Source: JBKQVT01 sp963727245 (GTDB taxonomy: Bacteria; Planctomycetota; Planctomycetia; Pirellulales; Thermoguttaceae). From it: DNA of 64,000 nt. Under the pieces are notes generated by a model that had not been told where the DNA came from, did no database searches, and saw nothing but the letters and a program-made list of their open reading frames with translations. The position numbers were made by a program, and so were the translations under genes. The stretch is from contig CAVSFO010000009.1 of NCBI GenBank assembly GCA_963727245.1, positions 124,001 through 188,000 on the forward strand, in the 5' to 3' direction. This document shows positions 29,795 to 38,865 of this stretch, one piece after another (position 1 is the stretch's first letter; every line of letters starts with the position of its first letter).

Positions 29795-30211
29795 GATACT
29801 GCCACATATTCCACCAAAAGATGGGTAAAGAGGTTCCGACACTCCTTAATCGCATCCGCACGCGAAAACGATTCCAACTCTATCCACTGCCGCTGGGCGC
29901 GCCGACACGGCGGACCGTGGCGACACGGCCGACGCGAGATTAGACGCTTTCCCGGTGCTCTTGGTTCCAGCGGAAATCCGGACGACCGGGAGCGGGTTTT
30001 GTAATCAGACTGGGCTTGCAACACCTGTTAAGGGGGCATGTTCCGATGGTCGCGGCCGAGGGGGAGGAAAATGGGATTGTCCACTGCCGCGACGCGGGAA
30101 ACCGTGGGCCTTGGCCGCTCCAGCACGGCGGCCAATGGCCCAAAACAGGGGAAAAAATGCCTGCGGCGGCAAAATTTCCCCTTTTTTTGGCCATTTCAGC
30201 CCTTGTACGGG

Positions 30212-30239
30212 TTGCTTTTTCCGCCAAAGAGACTTTAAT
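30212..30239 (+). promoter_or_regulatory. Possible promoter for the HU-like gene
   Basis: -35 TTGCTT, a 16-base spacer, -10 TTTAAT. The predicted start is near 30246, giving a leader of about 60 bases with GAGGGAGGG ahead of the ATG. Confidence 0.4.
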
Positions 30240-30306
30240 CATCAGGTCCACTTCGTCGGACGGACCAGTTTTAACCCTAGAAAACCCTGAGGGAGGGTAG
30301 TGAGTG

Positions 30307-30630
30307 ATGGCGAAAGCAGCGAAAAAAGCCCCGAGCAAGAGCGAGATCCTCAGCAACATCGCTACCGTGGCCGGCTTGAACAAGAAGGACGTGGCCAACG
30401 TGCTGGATGCCCTGTCGGGCGAGATTAAGAAGAATCTCGGCGCCCGCGGCCCCGGAATCTTCGCGATTCCCGGCCTGGTGAAGATCGAGCGCAAGAAGGT
30501 CCCCGCACGGCCCGCCCAGAAGGGCGTTCGCAACCCGTTTACCGGCGAGCTGCAAGATCGACCCGCCAAACCGGCTTCGGTCAAAGTGAAGGTGTGCGCC
30601 CTGAAGAGTCTCAAGGAGATGGTCTGCTGA
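30307..30630 (+). CDS. HU-family DNA-binding protein, planctomycete type
   Basis: A 107-residue basic protein. The N-terminal helices (KSEILSNIATVAGLNKKDVANVLDAL) and the beta-arm region (GPGIFAIPGLVKIERKKVPAR, RNPFTGE) follow the HU/IHF fold, with a Lys-rich start (AKAAKKAPSK). HU proteins bend and compact DNA as dimers. The C-terminal part (PASVKVKVCALKSLKEMV) differs from E. coli HU and matches the shorter-arm variants seen in planctomycetes and chlamydiae. The start is the ATG at 30307; a GTG three bases earlier is possible. It is a single-gene unit with its own promoter candidate. Confidence 0.9.
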   Translation: MAKAAKKAPSKSEILSNIATVAGLNKKDVANVLDALSGEIKKNLGARGPGIFAIPGLVKIERKKVPARPAQKGVRNPFTGELQDRPAKPASVKVKVCALKSLKEMVC

Positions 30631-30791
30631 GCGAGTCCTCAGCACATCGCAGCGCTCCGCCGGCCGCTCGCCCGTGACCTCGCCTGCTCCGCCACTGTAC
30701 GGCCAACTGACCGACAGCGGGATTGCGGACCAGCGGCTGGCGATGCGTTTTTCGGAATCCGCACCACGGATGTTTCCGCCGTGCCGCAGCG

Positions 30792-31745
30792 CTAGCGGAA
30801 ATGCTCCTTCAGCAGCCGCCGGAACTGCGGCAGGTCCTGCACCTGCCGCACCGCCTCGCGGAAGGCCGCGGCGGCGGGCAGGAAATGGGCAAAGTAGCCG
30901 CTCATCCGCGGCAGCCGCCGCAACGCCAACGGCCGGCCGTAAAGATGGAACTCCCCTTCGATCAGCCGCAGCAGCACCCGCCCGCGCTCGGCAGCCGTCG
31001 GCCCGCGCACGGCCAGGCCGCCGAGCAACGCGCGGGCCTGGCGAAAGATCCAGGGATTGCCCAGGCAGCCGCGGCCGATGGCCACGGCGTCGGCCCCGCT
31101 CTGCCGCCAGTAGCTCACGGCGTCGGCGGCCGTGCGAATGCCGCCGCTGCCGATCACCGGGATCGCGACTGTCTCCTTGGCGCGGGCAACCACCTCCCAG
31201 TTCGGCCCGCCGACGTAGCCCTGGGCCACGCTGCGGGCGTGGATGCTGACGGCCGCCGCACCGGCCTGCTCCGCCCGCCGCGCCACCTCGACGGCCGTGG
31301 GATGCTCGGCGTCCGGTCCGCTGCGGATCTTCAGCGTCACCGGTATCGACACGGCCCGGACCACGGCCTCGACCAGCCGCGCGATCGCCGCGGGCTGGGC
31401 CAGCAGCGCGCCCCCCTCGCCGCGAGCCAGCAGGCGGGCCGTGGGACACTCGAAGTTCAAATCGACCATGTCGAATCCCAGTTCTTCCACCACGGCGGCC
31501 GCGGCGGCGAGGATGCCGGCGTCGCGGCCGCTGAGCTGTCCGGCGCGGGGCCGCTCGGCCGGCGTGGTATGGAGCAGTCGCAGCCCGCGGCGGTCCCGCC
31601 GTGCCACTTGGGCCGCATCGACCCGCTCGCTGACCACCAGGCTGGCCCCAAATTGCTTCATCAGCAAGCGGAAGGGATAGTTGCTGTGCTCTTCCAGGGC
31701 CGCCAGCGTGAACGGATGGGCGATGGGGACGCGGCCGATTCGCAT
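30792..31745 (-). CDS. dusB: tRNA-dihydrouridine synthase
   Basis: A 317-residue FMN-dependent TIM-barrel enzyme that reduces uridine in the tRNA D-loop. Visible family marks: ERVDAA in the first third, the catalytic Cys100 in NFECPTARLLARGEG, IPVTLKIRSG, IHARSVAQGYVG, and the FMN phosphate site GSGGIRTAADA with GADAVAIGRGCLGNPWIF. The DusB assignment is by general resemblance; bacterial DusA/B/C are not separated with certainty here. The start is the ATG at 31745, preceded by a perfect TATAAT at 31804-31809; a longer reading frame upstream lacks family similarity. Confidence 0.88.
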   Translation of the reverse strand: MRIGRVPIAHPFTLAALEEHSNYPFRLLMKQFGASLVVSERVDAAQVARRDRRGLRLLHTTPAERPRAGQLSGRDAGILAAAAAVVEELGFDMVDLNFECPTARLLARGEGGALLAQPAAIARLVEAVVRAVSIPVTLKIRSGPDAEHPTAVEVARRAEQAGAAAVSIHARSVAQGYVGGPNWEVVARAKETVAIPVIGSGGIRTAADAVSYWRQSGADAVAIGRGCLGNPWIFRQARALLGGLAVRGPTAAERGRVLLRLIEGEFHLYGRPLALRRLPRMSGYFAHFLPAAAAFREAVRQVQDLPQFRRLLKEHFR

Positions 31746-31803
31746 GGCCAGCACCAGCCTTCCTGGGGGGGCCGCAAAAACTTGACGCTCGACAAGTGCC
31801 GCA

Positions 31804-31809
31804 ATTATA
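31804..31809 (-). promoter_or_regulatory. Perfect TATAAT -10 element upstream of the dihydrouridine synthase gene
   Basis: TATAAT on the minus strand, with a transcription start expected near 31797 and a leader of about 50 bases. The -35 region (ATTCCC at 17 bases) is poor, so this is only a partial promoter. Confidence 0.35.
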
Positions 31810-31989
31810 CTAAGTATTCCAAGAGAGGGAATTTGCGCGAAGCGTACACGGCGCAACACGAGCGCGAAGCGCAGCGCGGGTGGCACGATGGCAGACCGTT
31901 GGGTAGCGCCCGCTCGCTCGCGCTGCGGGCTGGTGTAAGCACGGGGGCGTGAACGGTTACCGTTCGCACAAGGCAGAAAGAGTGTGCTG

Positions 31990-33006
31990 ATGAAGCATCC
32001 ACATCGTTTGGCGGTCATGTATGTAGCGGCATTGACGGCGGTCATGCTCGGCGGCCCGGCCCGAGGGCAAGAGGCCGTGCCGTCGCCTGCCACCGGAGCG
32101 CCGAAAGCCGGCGCAACCGCCGCAACCGCTCCGGCCAAGGCTGCTGGGGCCAGAGGCACCGCCGCCCCTAGGATCCCGGCGGCGAAGTCGCCCTATCGCA
32201 AGCTGGCCCCCGGCGTCCTCAAGGAAGTCGATCGCGACCCCAAAGAGGGCGATACGTTTATGGTGCATGACATCGTTCGAGCTGCTGGCGGCCGACAGCG
32301 ATTTCGACTGGGCCAAGGAAGTTACCTTCCGCCACGACGTTCTGGTCGTTGGAATTCAAGTTCAAGCCCGTGCGGATGATGTGGGTCGACGTGCCGCAGG
32401 CCGGCGGGACAATGCAGCGGAAACTGATCTGGTACATGGTCTACTCGGTGACCAACCTCGGCAAGACGATGCACCCCGTCCAGCAGCCCGACGGCACTTA
32501 CAAGGTCGAGTTCGTCGACGAGCCGATCCGCTTCGACCCGGTCTTCAGCTTGGAGGTCCATCGCCGGCTGGACGACAGCGCGCCGGAGGATCTAAGCTTC
32601 AAGAAGGTCTACGTCGATCGCCTGATTCCCGTCGCCTTGGGGCCGATCGCGATGCGGGAAGACCGCAACCGGCGGTTCCTCAACACCACCGAGATGGCCA
32701 GCGGGAGAATCCCCGTGGGCAAGACCATCTGGGGCATCGTCACCTGGCAGGACGTTCGATCCGCGGACCAAGTGGTTCTCCATCTACGTCGAAGGGCTGA
32801 CCAACGCCTACAGATGGACTGACGTGCCGGGCGAGTTCACGCGCGATGACTTCGGCAAGGCGGCCCAGATCGGCAAAGGGCGGCGGGTGCAACGGAAGAT
32901 CCTCAAGCTGAATTTCTGGCGGCCGGGCGACGACTCGCATGAAAACGAGAAACAAATCCGTTATGGGGTCCCCGGACGGGTTGACTACGAATGGGTTTAT
33001 CGGTAG
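31990..33006 (+). CDS. Secreted protein of unknown function (three frame breaks)
   Basis: About 338 residues joined across breaks near 32275, 32340 and 32755. A signal peptide (MKHPHRLAVMYVAALTAVMLGGPARGQ) is followed by an Ala/Pro linker and a folded region containing DSDFDWAKEVTFRHDVW, LEFKFKPVRMMWVDVP, LIWYMVYSVTNLG and FSLEVHRRLDD. The end is WRPGDDSHENEKQIRYG..DYEWVYR. No known enzyme motif is seen; it resembles widespread planctomycete secreted proteins without an assigned role. The start is the ATG at 31990 after AGAAAGAG. The gene lies between dusB (divergent) and rpmA. Confidence 0.7.
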
Positions 33007-33124
33007 AAATAATGGGTTCTCGCTCGCCGCTGCTCCGCCAGGGCGGCCGCCGGCGATCTAACCCCCATTAGCACCACGACATACGCGCGACCCGGCCCCC
33101 CGGGCAGCGAAGCAGGCGAAACCC

Positions 33125-33367
33125 ATGGCTCATAAGAAGGGACAAGGCTCCAGTCGGAACGGCCGCGATTCCAACGCCCAACGCCGCGGCGTCAAACGCT
33201 TCGGCGGCGAGGCCGTCCGTGCCGGCAACATTCTGGTCCGTCAGGTCGGCACCAAGTTTCACCCCGGCAAGGGCGTCGGCCAAGGGAGCGACTACACGCT
33301 GTTCGCCCTGGTCGACGGCGTGGTGAAGTTCGACCGCGGCGGCCGCCGCATCCACGTCGTCGTCTAG
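33125..33367 (+). CDS. rpmA: 50S ribosomal protein L27
   Basis: An 80-residue protein of the usual length, beginning AHKKGQGSSRNGRDSN with the universally conserved basic N-terminus that reaches the peptidyl-transferase centre, followed by GGEAVRAGNILVRQVGTKFHPG and the closing KFDRGGRRIHVVV. There is no N-terminal extension of the kind processed in Firmicutes. The L21 gene, its common upstream partner, is not present; a secreted-protein gene precedes it instead. Confidence 0.97.
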   Translation: MAHKKGQGSSRNGRDSNAQRRGVKRFGGEAVRAGNILVRQVGTKFHPGKGVGQGSDYTLFALVDGVVKFDRGGRRIHVVV

Positions 33368-33409
33368 ATGACATTGCATGATTCCGGGGGGTGCCGCCCG
33401 GTAAGCCGC

Positions 33410-33498
33410 GAGCCCCGGGCGTGAGCCCGGGGATAACGTCGATTTTTCGCAAGACGGCGGTGATCCCAATGTTATCCCCGGGCTCATGCCCGGGGCTC
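33410..33498. repeat. REP-like inverted pair, CCGGGC-stem variant
   Basis: GAGCCCCGGGCGTGAGCCC followed by GGGGATAACG forms a hairpin with a GTGA loop, mirrored about 40 bases later by GTTATCCCCGGGC..GCCCGGGGCTC. The layout GAGCC-stem-GTRA-stem-GGATAAC is the same as that of the REPs at 58466, 62274 and 63094, with different stem bases. Confidence 0.85.
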
Positions 33499-33620
33499 GT
33501 ACGCCCGGCGCCCGCCACACCGTGGAAACAGCGGATGCCCACTAGCCGCCGGCTGCCCGGTCGGCTATGCTACTGGCAACGCCTACGCCTTATCGCCGGC
33601 CACGGTCAGGAGGGTCCGTC

Positions 33621-34612
33621 ATGTTCCACCCATCGCCCGCCTTGCTCGCCGAAGCGCTCGAGCTGACTCTCCCCGTCATCATCACGGGGATCGTCATCGC
33701 CGTCTTGGGCGCCGTGGCGCTGCTGATCTTCTTGATGTACTTCGGCATTTGGTTCCAGGCCTACATGTCCAACGCCAACGTGAGCATGTGGAGCCTCATC
33801 GGCATGAGCCTCCGCCGCGTCAACTCGCGGGTCATCGTGCGGGGGAAGATCATGGCCGTTCAAGCGGGCATCGGCTCCGAGCCGCAAACCGGCGTCACCA
33901 CGCGGCGGCTGGAGGCCCACTTCTTGGCCGGCGGCAGCGTCCCCAACGTCATCCAGGCGATCATCGCCGCCCATCGCGCCGACATCGATTTGGATTTCGA
34001 CCGGGCGGCGGCCATCGACCTGGCGGGCCGCGACGTCGTCGACGCCATCCAGACCAGCGTCAGTCCCAAGGTCATCGATTGCCCCGATCCCAAGCGTTCC
34101 GGCCGCACCACGCTCAGCGCCATCGCCAAGAACGGCGTGGAGTTGAAGGTCCGTGCGCGGGTCACGGTGCGGACCAACGTCGAGCAACTCATCGGCGGCG
34201 CCACCGAAGAGACGATCATCGCCCGGGTGGGCGAAGGCATCATCACCTCGATCGGCTCGGCGGAGAGTCACTTGGAGGTGATGGAGCGGCCCGACCGCAT
34301 TTCCAAGGCCGTGCTGGATCGCGGCCTGGACGCGCAGACGGCCTTTGAAATCGTCTCCATCGACATTGCCGACATCGACGTGGGGCAGAACATCGGCGCC
34401 CGCTTGCAGGCCGACCAGGCCGAGGCCGACACCCGCGTGGCCCGCGCCAAGGCCGAAGAGCGCCGCGCCTTGGCCACCGCCCGCGAACAGGAGATGAAGG
34501 CCCAGGTGGCCCGCAACCGCGCCAGGTCGTGTTGGCCGAGGCCGAGGTGCCGATGGCCATGGCCGCCGCCTTCCGCGCCGGGAACCTCACCGGCTTGAAA
34601 GGAAAAGCGTAG
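33621..34612 (+). CDS. floA: Flotillin-like FloA protein (SPFH/UPF0365)
   Basis: About 330 residues, the normal FloA length, once one frame break near 34520 is joined (one C missing in GCGCCCAG). An N-terminal membrane hairpin (LPVIITGIVIAVLGAVALLIFLMYFGIWFQAY) is followed by the family core: SLRRVNSRVIVRGKIMAVQAGI, the SPFH-like region (NGVELKVRARVTVRTNVEQLIGGATEETI) and an Ala/Glu coiled coil. It ends in VPMAMAAAFRAGNL as expected. FloA organises membrane microdomains. The start is the ATG at 33621 after AGGAGGG. Confidence 0.9.
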
Positions 34613-34644
34613 GGCCGCTTGGTGCCAAGAAACAGGGGAATCTC

Positions 34645-34890
34645 ATGACGGACGAACAATTGCTGGAGCGAATCACCCTGAACCCCAGGGTCATGGCGGG
34701 CAAGGCGGTCATCAAAGGGACCCGTCTGACCGTGGACCACGTCTTCAATCTCCTGGCACATGGGATGAGCACGGCCGAGATCATCGAGGAGTACCCGGGA
34801 CTGACCGAGGATGACATTCACGGGTGTTTTCTTTTTGCTGCCCGTTCCTTGGGGGACACCGCGTTCATGCCGCTGGACGTGGAGAAGTGA
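34645..34890 (+). CDS. DUF433 antitoxin-like protein
   Basis: An 81-residue protein with the DUF433 winged-helix-like pattern: ITLNPRVMAGKAVIKGTRLTVDHVFNLLAHGMSTAEIIEEYPGLTEDDI. DUF433 proteins commonly sit directly before DUF5615 PIN-like proteins and act as the putative antitoxin and transcriptional repressor. Only three bases separate its stop from the next start. A GGGGAA sequence before the ATG serves as ribosome binding site. Confidence 0.9.
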   Translation: MTDEQLLERITLNPRVMAGKAVIKGTRLTVDHVFNLLAHGMSTAEIIEEYPGLTEDDIHGCFLFAARSLGDTAFMPLDVEK

Positions 34891-34893
34891 TGG

Positions 34894-35244
34894 ATGCGGT
34901 TCCTTGTTGACGAGTGCATCGGCTTATTCGTGGCCCGCTGGCTGCGGGAGCAGGGGCACGAGGTGTTTTCCGTCTACGAGCAAGCGCGCGGTTCGGACGA
35001 TGAAGCGGTCCTTCAAGAGGCCCTTGCCGGGAACTGGATACTCGTCACCAGCGACAAGGACTTTGGGGCAAAGGTCTACCGCCAGGGGCACGAGCATAGG
35101 GGCATTATCCTGCTCCGCCTTGACGACGAGCGTCCCAAGGCCCAGATTCAAGCCCTCGCGCAGTTGTTGCCAGGATATGCCGACCGATTGGCCGGTTCGT
35201 TCGTGGTTGTGACGGAGACACGGGTTCGTTTCGGCCATCCATAG
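34894..35244 (+). CDS. DUF5615 PIN-like toxin candidate
   Basis: A 116-residue protein: MRFLVDECIG with Asp6/Glu7, and the second acidic cluster LVTSDKDFG with Asp54 and Asp56, as in the PIN-like DUF5615 family. These are putative metal-dependent ribonucleases. It follows the DUF433 gene by three bases, so the two form a toxin-antitoxin-like pair (function inferred from the family arrangement, not shown). The remainder (HRGIILLRLDDERP) is typical. Confidence 0.88.
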   Translation: MRFLVDECIGLFVARWLREQGHEVFSVYEQARGSDDEAVLQEALAGNWILVTSDKDFGAKVYRQGHEHRGIILLRLDDERPKAQIQALAQLLPGYADRLAGSFVVVTETRVRFGHP

Positions 35245-35313
35245 GCTGACCGGTGGGCTCGGCAATTCCCTCGCCACCGTGGGTCGCTGCTGAACACTTC
35301 CCCAAACTGCCGC

Positions 35314-35724
35314 ATGTACGAACTCTTCGAGCACACCGCCGACGTGGGGCTGCGGGCAAGGGCGGAGAGCCTGGATGCGCTGTTCGCCGAGGCCGCCCGG
35401 GCGCTGTTCTCGGTCGTGGTGGCCAACCTGGACGAGGTGCAGCTCCGGGAAACGATCGGCCTGGCCGTCGCCGGGACGCAGCCCGACGAGCTCCTGCGCG
35501 ATTGGCTGGCCGAGTTGCTGTACGTCTTCGAGGTGCGGCGGCTGCTGCTGGCCCGCTTCCAGGTGCAGATCGGCGGCGAGGGCTTGACGGCCACGGCCCA
35601 AGGCGAGCCGATCGACGCGGCCAGGCATCAACTCGACATGGAAGTGAAGGCTGTCACCTGGCACGGCCTGAAGGTGGTACGCGACGGCGACGGCTGGCTG
35701 GCCGAAGTGATCGTCGATATCTGA
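35314..35724 (+). CDS. Archease
   Basis: A 136-residue protein with the family opening YELFEHTADVGLRARA and the conserved C-terminal metal/acidic part, ending EVIVDI. Archease is the activating cofactor of the RNA ligase RtcB, which seals 2',3'-cyclic phosphate RNA ends. No rtcB gene lies in the window. The start MYELFEH matches the family start; the preceding bases carry no strong ribosome binding site. Confidence 0.92.
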   Translation: MYELFEHTADVGLRARAESLDALFAEAARALFSVVVANLDEVQLRETIGLAVAGTQPDELLRDWLAELLYVFEVRRLLLARFQVQIGGEGLTATAQGEPIDAARHQLDMEVKAVTWHGLKVVRDGDGWLAEVIVDI

Positions 35725-35742
35725 TGGCCGGCCGGCTACAAA

Positions 35743-35860
35743 CGGGTAGCCCCGATAGCTTTGCTATCGGGGTGCCGAAGGCACAAGAGGTTGTCGCGGC
35801 GTAGTGAAGCCCCTCTTGCGGCTCCGCCGTGTGCGATAGCAAAGCTATCGGGGCCACCCG
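35743..35860. repeat. Long palindrome, CCCCGATAGC family
   Basis: GGGTAGCCCCGATAGC-TTT-GCTATCGGGG on one side and GCGATAGCAAAGCTATC followed by GGGGCCACCC on the other, with a partly complementary centre (GGCACAAGAGG with CCTCTTGCGGC). Confidence 0.85.
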
Positions 35861-35909
35861 CTGCAAACGGGGGGCTTTTCTCGCCGGCAGAAACTTTCCG
35901 CAGGTCGTA

Positions 35910-37304
35910 CTACGGGGCCGGCGCGGCGGGGATCGGCTCGTGGTGGAGATAACCGGCTGTCGCATTCCACTCCAAGATCGTCTTTCGCGGCAGCGAAGTG
36001 TCGTGCGAGCTGGCGACGGCCGCCAACTGAGCGAGGAAGGCGGGCGAGACGTGGTCCAAGCCGATCACGTCGCTCTTCTCCTGGCCGTCGCGGCCGTTGC
36101 GAATGACCAGCGCGATCTCGGCGCCTTCCTTGTGCCGTCGCTGGATTTCCTCCAGGGTCGCTTGTTCGCCGGGGGCCAACTTGGCCGCCTCGCCCGGCTC
36201 ATGGGCGGACTCCTTGGCAGCCACCGCCGGCAGCGCGGCGGCCGGCGGAGCGGCGGCGGCCAGCAGCGCCGGCGTCCAGGTCCCCTTGGGCTCCTCCTTG
36301 TAGACGAAATCGACGCCGGCGCGGTCCATCTCCGCACGGATGGCGGGCAGGGCGGCACAGTAGCCGGCGTGATCGTTGCGGTCGGCGGCGTTGCAGATGC
36401 CCACGACCATGCCGTCGCTGGAGAAGACGCCGCCGCCGCTGCGGCCCTCGATCGGCTCGCCCTCGACTTGCAGATTGGCCGGTCCCAGGAACTTGTTCAC
36501 GGCCAGCACGCGGCTGTGCAGGGTGGTCGGATCGTCGCCGTTGTTGCAGCCCACCGTGACGACCGGCTCGCCCGGGACGACCCGATAGCCCGGCGGCGCT
36601 ACCCGCGCCACGGCCACTTGTCCCGCCGGGCGGATGCTCACCAGGCCCACGTCGTTGTTCGGATCGTAGGAGATCAGCTTGCCGGCGATCCGCTGCACGC
36701 CGCCGGGACCGAACAGATCGACCTCGATCGGTCCGTCCCCCTTGGAGTCGCGGAAGATGTGCCCGCAGGTGAGGATCAGGGCCTCGCCCTTCCGGGCGTC
36801 GATGATGGTTCCCGATCCACAGGAGCGGCCGCTGGGGTCGGTCACGCGGAGCCGGACGCTTTCGGCGATCAGCGTGGCGTCGCTGACGGCCGGCCCCTTG
36901 GACCGCGGCGCCGGCGCCGGGGCCGCAATCGCCGCTGCGGCAATCACCGGCGCGGGCTTGACCGGCGGCGCTGCCGGCGGACGGGCGTCGGCGACGCTGA
37001 TCGCCTTGTCGCACATCTCTTGCAGATAGCCGAACGTAGTCTTGCCCACCCAGCGATCGACTTCGACGCCGTCGACCAGCGTCACGAAGCAGGGAATGCG
37101 CATTACCTGGAAGCGCGCGGCCAATGCCGGTTCCGCATCGACATTGACCCGGCGGATTCGATACCCCATGGCCACCAGGTCGCGGACCGTCGAATCCATT
37201 TCCCGGCAGGGGGCGCAGTGGTCGGAGTAGAAGTCGATCATTTCCGTCCGAGTAGGCGTGCCAGACCAGACCGCGAGCGCCAAGACGATAGGCAATGAAA
37301 CCAT
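35910..37304 (-). CDS. Secreted thioredoxin-fold/trypsin-like protease fusion
   Basis: A 464-residue protein from the ATG at 37304, which follows GAGGAGGGA. After a short signal-like segment (VSLPIVLALAVWSG) there is a thioredoxin domain with CAPC (Cys30, Cys33) and the cis-Pro region RIPCFVTLVDG. After an Ala/Pro linker (105-140) comes a trypsin-like domain with the whole triad: His182 (LTCGHIF), Asp218 (NNDVGLV) and Ser289 (EGRSGGGVF). The C-terminal ~150 residues are a linker and a helical region (KLAPGEQATLEEIQRR). Both active sites look intact, so the product could combine thiol redox or binding with proteolysis in the envelope. Confidence 0.88.
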   Translation of the reverse strand: MVSLPIVLALAVWSGTPTRTEMIDFYSDHCAPCREMDSTVRDLVAMGYRIRRVNVDAEPALAARFQVMRIPCFVTLVDGVEVDRWVGKTTFGYLQEMCDKAISVADARPPAAPPVKPAPVIAAAAIAAPAPAPRSKGPAVSDATLIAESVRLRVTDPSGRSCGSGTIIDARKGEALILTCGHIFRDSKGDGPIEVDLFGPGGVQRIAGKLISYDPNNDVGLVSIRPAGQVAVARVAPPGYRVVPGEPVVTVGCNNGDDPTTLHSRVLAVNKFLGPANLQVEGEPIEGRSGGGVFSSDGMVVGICNAADRNDHAGYCAALPAIRAEMDRAGVDFVYKEEPKGTWTPALLAAAAPPAAALPAVAAKESAHEPGEAAKLAPGEQATLEEIQRRHKEGAEIALVIRNGRDGQEKSDVIGLDHVSPAFLAQLAAVASSHDTSLPRKTILEWNATAGYLHHEPIPAAPAP

Positions 37305-37550
37305 CGGTTCCCTCCTCGTTCGGCCGATCGCCGCCGGGCCGCCCGACATCCGGGCTGCCGGCTCGCGCGAGTCACTGCGGGTTGAGCGATCGGCCGTGAA
37401 ATCCTTTTCGTGGTTTGCTGATAGGCAGGGCTTGAAGGTTTCGTATTTTCCCTAGAACCTGCAATCCGCACAATCGCAACTTGGCGATTTTCTTTATTTT
37501 CCAGGCCGGAAAGAAACCTCGCTGCGGGCTGATGATGACCAGGGAACGTC

Positions 37551-37579
37551 TTGCCCGAATTGCCAACACCCCGTATACT
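37551..37579 (+). promoter_or_regulatory. Promoter of the ROK kinase gene
   Basis: -35 TTGCCC, a 17-base spacer, -10 TATACT. The predicted start near 37586 leaves a leader of about 26 bases before the ATG at 37612. Confidence 0.55.
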
Positions 37580-37611
37580 GGGGGTTTCTGTCGCTTCGCC
37601 CAGAGGCCGCC

Positions 37612-38649
37612 ATGAGCCAGACACGCAAACTCCTCTCCCTTGCCGAGGCCAAATCGCCCTTCTTCGTGGGCGCGATTGTGGACGGGGAAAACCTCCAGGC
37701 CGGCCTGATCGACGACCTGGGCCGGCCCCTTTCCTGGCTTACGCCGACGGCGATTCCCGCCGGGCCGGAGGCTGCCGCCGAGCAGATCGGCGCCGCCGTG
37801 CTCCAGGTCATCGAGGCGGCCCACGTGCAGCCCTCGGCCGTCGCCCGCGTGGGCCTCGGAGTGCCCGGCGTCATCGACGCCGCCTCCGGCGCCTTGCTGG
37901 AAGCGGTCCGGCATCGCACTTGGCAGCGATTTCCGCTCCGCGACCGCGTGAGCCATGCTTGCCGGCTGCCGGTGACGTTGGTCAACGACGCCGACGCGGC
38001 CGCGTGGGGCGAATTCTGGGTCGGTTCCGCCGGCCGGTTCCGCAGCATGGTGCTGTTGACGCTGGGGACGGGCGTGGGCAGCGGCATCATCATCGGCGAT
38101 CTGGCCGCCAAGGGCCGATGGATCCAAAGCAGCGAGTGCGGCCACATGGTGATCTGTTGTGCCGAGGACGCCCGCACGTGCGGCTGCGGCCAGCGCGGAC
38201 ACCTGGAAGCCTACGCCAGTGCGACGGCCGTCGTGGAGCGCACCCGGGAGGCCCTTCACGCCGGCCGGGGCAGCTCGCTTTCCCAGCGGCTGATCGCCGC
38301 AGCGCCGCTCTCGGCCGAGTTGGTGGCGGCGGAGGCGGCCGGGGGCGATCCGCTGGCGCTGGAAATCGTCATGGACACCGCCCGCTATCTGGCCGCCGGC
38401 ATCGTCAGCGTGCTGCACACGGTGGATCCCAACGGCGTGCTCTTGGGCGGGACGATGACCTTTGGCGGCCCGGACACGGAGTTAGGCCGCCGCTTTCTCG
38501 CCCGCGTGCGCGAGGAGGTCGGCCGGCGGGCCTTCCCCTTGTTGGCCGAGCGGTCGGTGATCGATTTTGCCGTCTTAGGCGGCGCCGCCGCGGTCTTCGG
38601 CGCCGCCGGCCTGGCGCGGCTGGAGAGTCAAGGGAAGCCGCAGGGCTGA
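37612..38649 (+). CDS. ROK-family sugar kinase (glucokinase-like)
   Basis: A 345-residue protein of normal length for the family. Visible motifs: GLGVPGVID, the phosphoryl-acceptor base region LVNDADAAAWGEFWVGSAG, the ATP-binding LGTGVGSGIIIG, and the ROK zinc motif CGHM..CAEDARTCGCGQRGHLEAYAS. It phosphorylates glucose or a related hexose with ATP; the exact sugar cannot be told. It has its own promoter candidate and no operon partner. Confidence 0.9.
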   Translation: MSQTRKLLSLAEAKSPFFVGAIVDGENLQAGLIDDLGRPLSWLTPTAIPAGPEAAAEQIGAAVLQVIEAAHVQPSAVARVGLGVPGVIDAASGALLEAVRHRTWQRFPLRDRVSHACRLPVTLVNDADAAAWGEFWVGSAGRFRSMVLLTLGTGVGSGIIIGDLAAKGRWIQSSECGHMVICCAEDARTCGCGQRGHLEAYASATAVVERTREALHAGRGSSLSQRLIAAAPLSAELVAAEAAGGDPLALEIVMDTARYLAAGIVSVLHTVDPNGVLLGGTMTFGGPDTELGRRFLARVREEVGRRAFPLLAERSVIDFAVLGGAAAVFGAAGLARLESQGKPQG

Positions 38650-38672
38650 GCGGCCGTGGGCCGTCTCCTCCC

Positions 38673-38865
38673 TCAAGCGTTGAGGAACGCCTCCACGTCG
38701 ATCCCCGCTTCGCGGAGCACGGCCCGGAGCGTCCCTTCCGCCATGTCGCGAGCATGATGAGGAAGGGTCACATGGCGGCCGGGGCTGGGCCGGTCGTAAG
38801 ACCAACCAAACGCCCGCAGCCGACGAGCAACCTCCCGATACTTGAATCCCGACAGGCGGCCCATC
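38673..38865 (-). CDS. hicA: HicA-like toxin, shortened
   Basis: A 63-residue protein with the HicA pattern at both ends: KYREVARRLRAFGW at the start, and VTLPHHARDMAEGTLRAVLREAGI at the end. The middle segment that normally carries the catalytic GSH..Y/W is shortened to RPSPGRH, so the active-site His may be displaced or lost. HicA toxins bind and cleave mRNA; the usual HicB antitoxin was not found convincingly on either side. The start is the ATG at 38865. Confidence 0.65.

Larger units (their letters stand above)
29613..30306. other. Divergent intergenic region between the minus-strand cluster and HU
   Basis: About 690 bases with no convincing gene. It holds the two promoter candidates listed separately, one for each direction. 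The open frames present have no signal, family motif or ribosome binding site. Confidence 0.6.
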
